Assembly (NCBI GenBank): GCA_964057225.1
Contig: OZ059899.1
Location: 16,748,501-16,812,500, forward strand
Direction: 5' to 3'
DNA length: 64,000 nucleotides
DNA from: Auanema rhodensis
Lineage: Eukaryota > Nematoda > Chromadorea > Rhabditida > Rhabditidae
The translations under genes and the position numbers were made by a program. The first letter of the stretch is position 1; the number at the start of each line of letters is the position of its first letter. Of the stretch, positions 60,478-64,000 are shown piece after piece. Under the pieces are notes generated by a model. The model saw only the letters and a program-made list of their open reading frames with translations. It made no database searches and was not told where the DNA came from.

Positions 60478-63400
60478 TTAAGATGACTTGAGATCTCTAG
60501 ATGTCGAAGTCAATGATAGACGATCTCCGTTGAATCTCAAATTTCGAATACAACCATCAAATCCTGCTATTGGTAGTTTGTGTAATCTCCTGTGTTTGGA
60601 AATAACTCCTCCAATATACATTCGCTTTTTCATTACTTTCGGAGCTGGTGTGTCGGATATTATAATTGGTGCTAGATCATCTATCTAAGATTGGTGTACG
60701 TTAGGTATGAAGTTTAAATAGAAAATGTTTCCAAAAATTTACCTTTAATGATAAATCTCGCTCATTTTTTACAATTGAAATATCATGCCAATGACCATCG
60801 TTTAGCTTTCTATCCAGGTTTTGCAATATTTTTGGCTGTTTATGTCCTTTGATCTTAAATTAATTTTTCCGTATAATGAAAAACTTCTATGAAAAAAAAA
60901 ACTTACTTCTAATGTTGCGAAGCCATTTTGAATTGTTAAATAGAAATATCTACTATATGATTTGTAATTTGCCCAAACCCATAACAATCCTTCTTCCTTT
61001 TCAGTTCGTATCGAGAATTCCATTGTAAAAACAGATACATTAGGATAAGATCCTGATTCGAAGTTTATTCTACTGTGTGAACTCTTGGTTAATCCAAAAC
61101 GCACAGCTTGTTTTTCGTCTCGCCAATCACCGTTTCCAGCTCCTGGGCACTGAAATTTTGCTTTTAGAGAAGTTATTTTCTAAAAATTTGAATTACCAAA
61201 GCTTTTAATGTGTGATTTTTTGAAACTGTATGTGACAATCCTGATTCAATATCTGAAAAGTGTTTTTAAAACAAACTTTTTCTATATTTTAAAATAATAT
61301 TATAAAAATTTCTCTAGGCTCTTGATGAAATTTATTAGAGGTTGTTTTTTTATAATGAAATTGTATAAGCAAAAAATTACCGTAATATTCACGATCTAAC
61401 TGATGAGCAATGCGCGAATCTTTTCGTAATCCTTTTGGAGCTTCGTCATCAATTGGTTCATCTATAGAAGAATAATTAGATTTTTTTTTCAAAAATTCAT
61501 TTTTAAGTTTTTAAAAATATATGAAAATAACAATCACCATATGGATGGAAATGATGAGTTTCCATAGCACACATTCCAATGTCAGCTATATGTTGCTCTG
61601 GAACCAAAGAAACCGTTCTAAATTATTAAGATTGCATATGTTGGACTAATTTAAAACTACTTGTAGTTATGCACAATATCAGAAATGCATCCTATCAAAG
61701 GAACCGTTGAAGGGATTTCGCCAATAGATGGCTGAGTGCGATCAGATAATCCTCCGATGTACATCTTACTATCCGCATTTCCAATAATGGATTCATCATC
61801 AAGTTTTTGTCCTTCTCCAATTTCCTTATCATCAATGCGAAGTCTTATCCTTTAAATTAAGCGGTAAACAAATATATTTAAAAAAGAATTCTTACATATT
61901 TCCAATTCTACTCATGAACACTGAATGAATTTGTCCATCATTGTATACGTTACTACTACGTATTGTGATCACATTCTTACGCGAGGATGCATCTTTACCA
62001 AAGTGAAGAACAAGATATCCTCGGAATAGGTAAAAAGCCATAAATCCCTTAAAAAAGTCAATAAAAAGTTAAAATAAAAAACTAGATACTTTTCCGATTA
62101 AATTATCTTCTCGCTTTCGTTGTTTTACTTGTGACAATTGTGATGATTGGAAAATTAACGTAGCGTTTTCTTCTTTTGTTCTGAAGGAAAATCCAAACCT
62201 GGAATGATGTTATTATGTACAAAAGAGTAATTTACAAGTTTTAAACATACGTGGAATTGTTATCAATAGTTATTCCTTGGGTTATTAAGAATCCAGGTTT
62301 CGAAAAGCCAACAAGTCTGTCACTAGCTTGAAGTCGATCATCGTAGAACATACATCCTAATTGACGACGATGTGATCGTTCAGGAGTACGAAGATCTAAC
62401 TCTACAACTCCAGAGAGTTTTACAGAATGAATACAGCCATAGAATGATTTCCATTGAATATTATGAGAGTGGAAATACGAAGTATTGTATCCCGCTGGAA
62501 CTCCAGCAACATAATGATCTTCGTTGTTGATATTAAGTGCTGTATTTTCACCTAATATAGTCGATGAGGAACGATCAGCATCATTATCGACCTATAATTA
62601 AAAAAACAATTAGAGTATATATAATATTAGAGCATATAACCTGTAGATGTACTTCTCCTTGATTACGAATTGCTTTCACGGTATGCTGCTTTCCATCATT
62701 ATAACTATTCTTTGAACGAATAGAAACAATTGAACTATGCCCTAAACTTATTTTGAAGTTCACGTAACCATCTTCCAAATAGATAGCAGCAAAATCTCCA
62801 GATTCTTGTGAACCACGGAAATACAGTAAACCGTTCGGAGAATATGTGTTGAACATAACTGCATATGACGAGAGAGTTCTTTCTTGCACATTCACATTTA
62901 TAAGAGCAAATCCGTTTTTGAACATATGTCCTCTAGCCTGTGATTGGGGTGGTGGTATATCTCCGGAGCAAGTAGTCGAACTGCTTTCAAATGTCCAAAG
63001 TGGTATTGGCACATCATCAACAATTATTTCTCCTATTGTGCCAAGAAATTTATTCGTAGCAAGTCCTATTTCTTTTGCATCCGCTTGATCGATTCCAGCC
63101 TCTACTAAGGTTTGTCCGGGAACAGTATTGAAAATAACATCTCCTGAGCTGTTTGAGTCTCCAACCAAAACAACAACGGCTTCAGTTCGAGAACGAGAAG
63201 TTTCGATACCTACTGTCTCTTGCAAGGAAACAGTCAGATTTATAGCGTTTCCAAAACGTTCGACACCAATATGATACCAAGCTGAACGATCCGTTGATGG
63301 TATATAATTGATAGGATGTTTATTTGTAGCCATTTTCTTTCCATTTCCTACATTCCAATGAACAACAATGCGTTTTTCTCGTAATTCAATAGCCATATAT

Positions 63401-64000
63401 TCGCTAGCTACAGTTCGGCGATTCTTTGTTTTTGTCAATAATATAGCAGAGTCTGGCACAACTCGTTGCGGTCGGAATTTCACCGAGATTACCGAAGATG
63501 ATGATGGATGAGCAGGAGAAATGTACTTTCTATGACATGTACTAACCTCTGAACTTGAGAGTGATAAACGAATTTCTTGTGCACGTTCTCGAGCTTCGTT
63601 GATTCTTTCCTTTAAGAGAGACAGTTGTTTCTCCATTTCGTCTGCGCGATTACGGTTCAAGGTAGTTGAACCACCTACTAAGCTCAGAACATTGGTTTGG
63701 CGCTCCAAATCAGCTCGTACTTTGCGAAGTTTAGCAAGTTCTTCTTGAATTCCTTGTCGGGTGCTGTTTTCCAATTTTACAGTTTCTTCCGTAATTTGGC
63801 CAACATCAGATTTCAACTCAATGGCTGTTTTTCGAATAGTATCCGCTTTCTTATCCGCATCGCGAGCTACGCTTTGCAATCCTGCCATCCTATCGTGATG
63901 ATCATCAAATTTATTCCATTGACTTCGGATAACATCATTTCGCTTAATCATGTCAATGTTCCGCTCGTGTACAACTGCCAAACGATCATTCAAATCGTCT
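60478..64000 (-). CDS. laminin alpha chain, 3' part (11 exons in window)
   Basis: Exons in transcription order: 64000-62641 (5' end outside the window), 62591-62251, 62198-62090, 62047-61896, 61849-61661, 61617-61538, 61461-61381, 61252-61197, 61149-60907, 60853-60743 and 60684-60478, with introns of 42-58 bp and every phase matching. They encode 975 residues in the window. Residues 1-150 are heptad-rich, the end of the laminin coiled coil that joins the beta and gamma chains. LG1 is ~168-343, LG2 ~352-545, LG3 ~548-717, then a linker with acidic and dibasic stretches, and one more LG (~800-965) with the usual late Cys (GFDGCIRNL). Extracellular, basement-membrane role: LG modules bind integrin, dystroglycan or heparin in the family. 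A KQRKR site sits in LG3 (62111-62125). Only four LG modules are seen where alpha chains usually have five. Orthology to C. elegans lam-3 or epi-1 is not resolved. Confidence 0.92.

Noticed and set aside
60488..60688. Plus-strand 66-codon frame
   Set aside because: Antisense to the last laminin exon, which is better supported by splice phase and LG homology. The plus-strand frame at 62846-63088 is likewise antisense to the first laminin exon.
61289..61492. Minus-strand 67-codon frame as a separate gene
   Set aside because: Its middle is laminin exon 7 (61461-61381); both ends are intron read-through.

Overview
The window looks like nematode nuclear DNA. The evidence is a laminin alpha gene whose ten introns are all 42-58 bp, a splice acceptor just upstream of a start codon that would suit spliced-leader trans-splicing, and a BEL/Pao retroelement with a phlebovirus-type envelope, a combination known from nematodes. 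The species cannot be named from the sequence. More than 70% of the window is tandem repeat.

Layout: (1) 1-25843 is a satellite array of 200-bp units, open at the left edge. (2) 25844-36076 is a complete, apparently very young BEL/Pao element inserted into one satellite unit. It has identical 449-bp LTRs, a 5-bp target duplication and one 2764-codon gag-pro-pol-env frame. Its 3' end carries a 1075-bp tandem duplication. (3) 36077-~49990 is the same satellite continuing. Removing the element plus one target copy (10,238 bp) restores the 200-bp register exactly. The array holds nested higher-order duplications and decays at its right edge. (4) ~49990-51700 is AT-rich DNA with old direct repeats and an SH3-like coding scrap. 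(5) 51707-53285 is a two-exon gene for an unrecognised protein of about 511 residues. (6) ~53578-60350 is a second, unrelated tandem array with 177-bp and 182-bp unit types. (7) 60478-64000 on the minus strand is the 3' part of a laminin alpha gene. I could phase eleven exons in one frame to a stop; they encode the end of the coiled coil and four LG modules.

The host genes at right are convergent and separated by the 177/182-bp array. The retroelement genes form one system: capsid (Gag), protease, reverse transcriptase, RNase H, integrase, a Gn/Gc-like envelope and an unexplained C-terminal module. The points most worth following are the almost indel-free 200-bp ladder despite many substitutions, the reading frame that starts inside the LTR with a second ATG straddling the LTR/primer-site boundary, the C-terminal module and its duplication, and the laminin tail that appears to lack LG5. 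All assignments come from reading the sequence; no database search was run.
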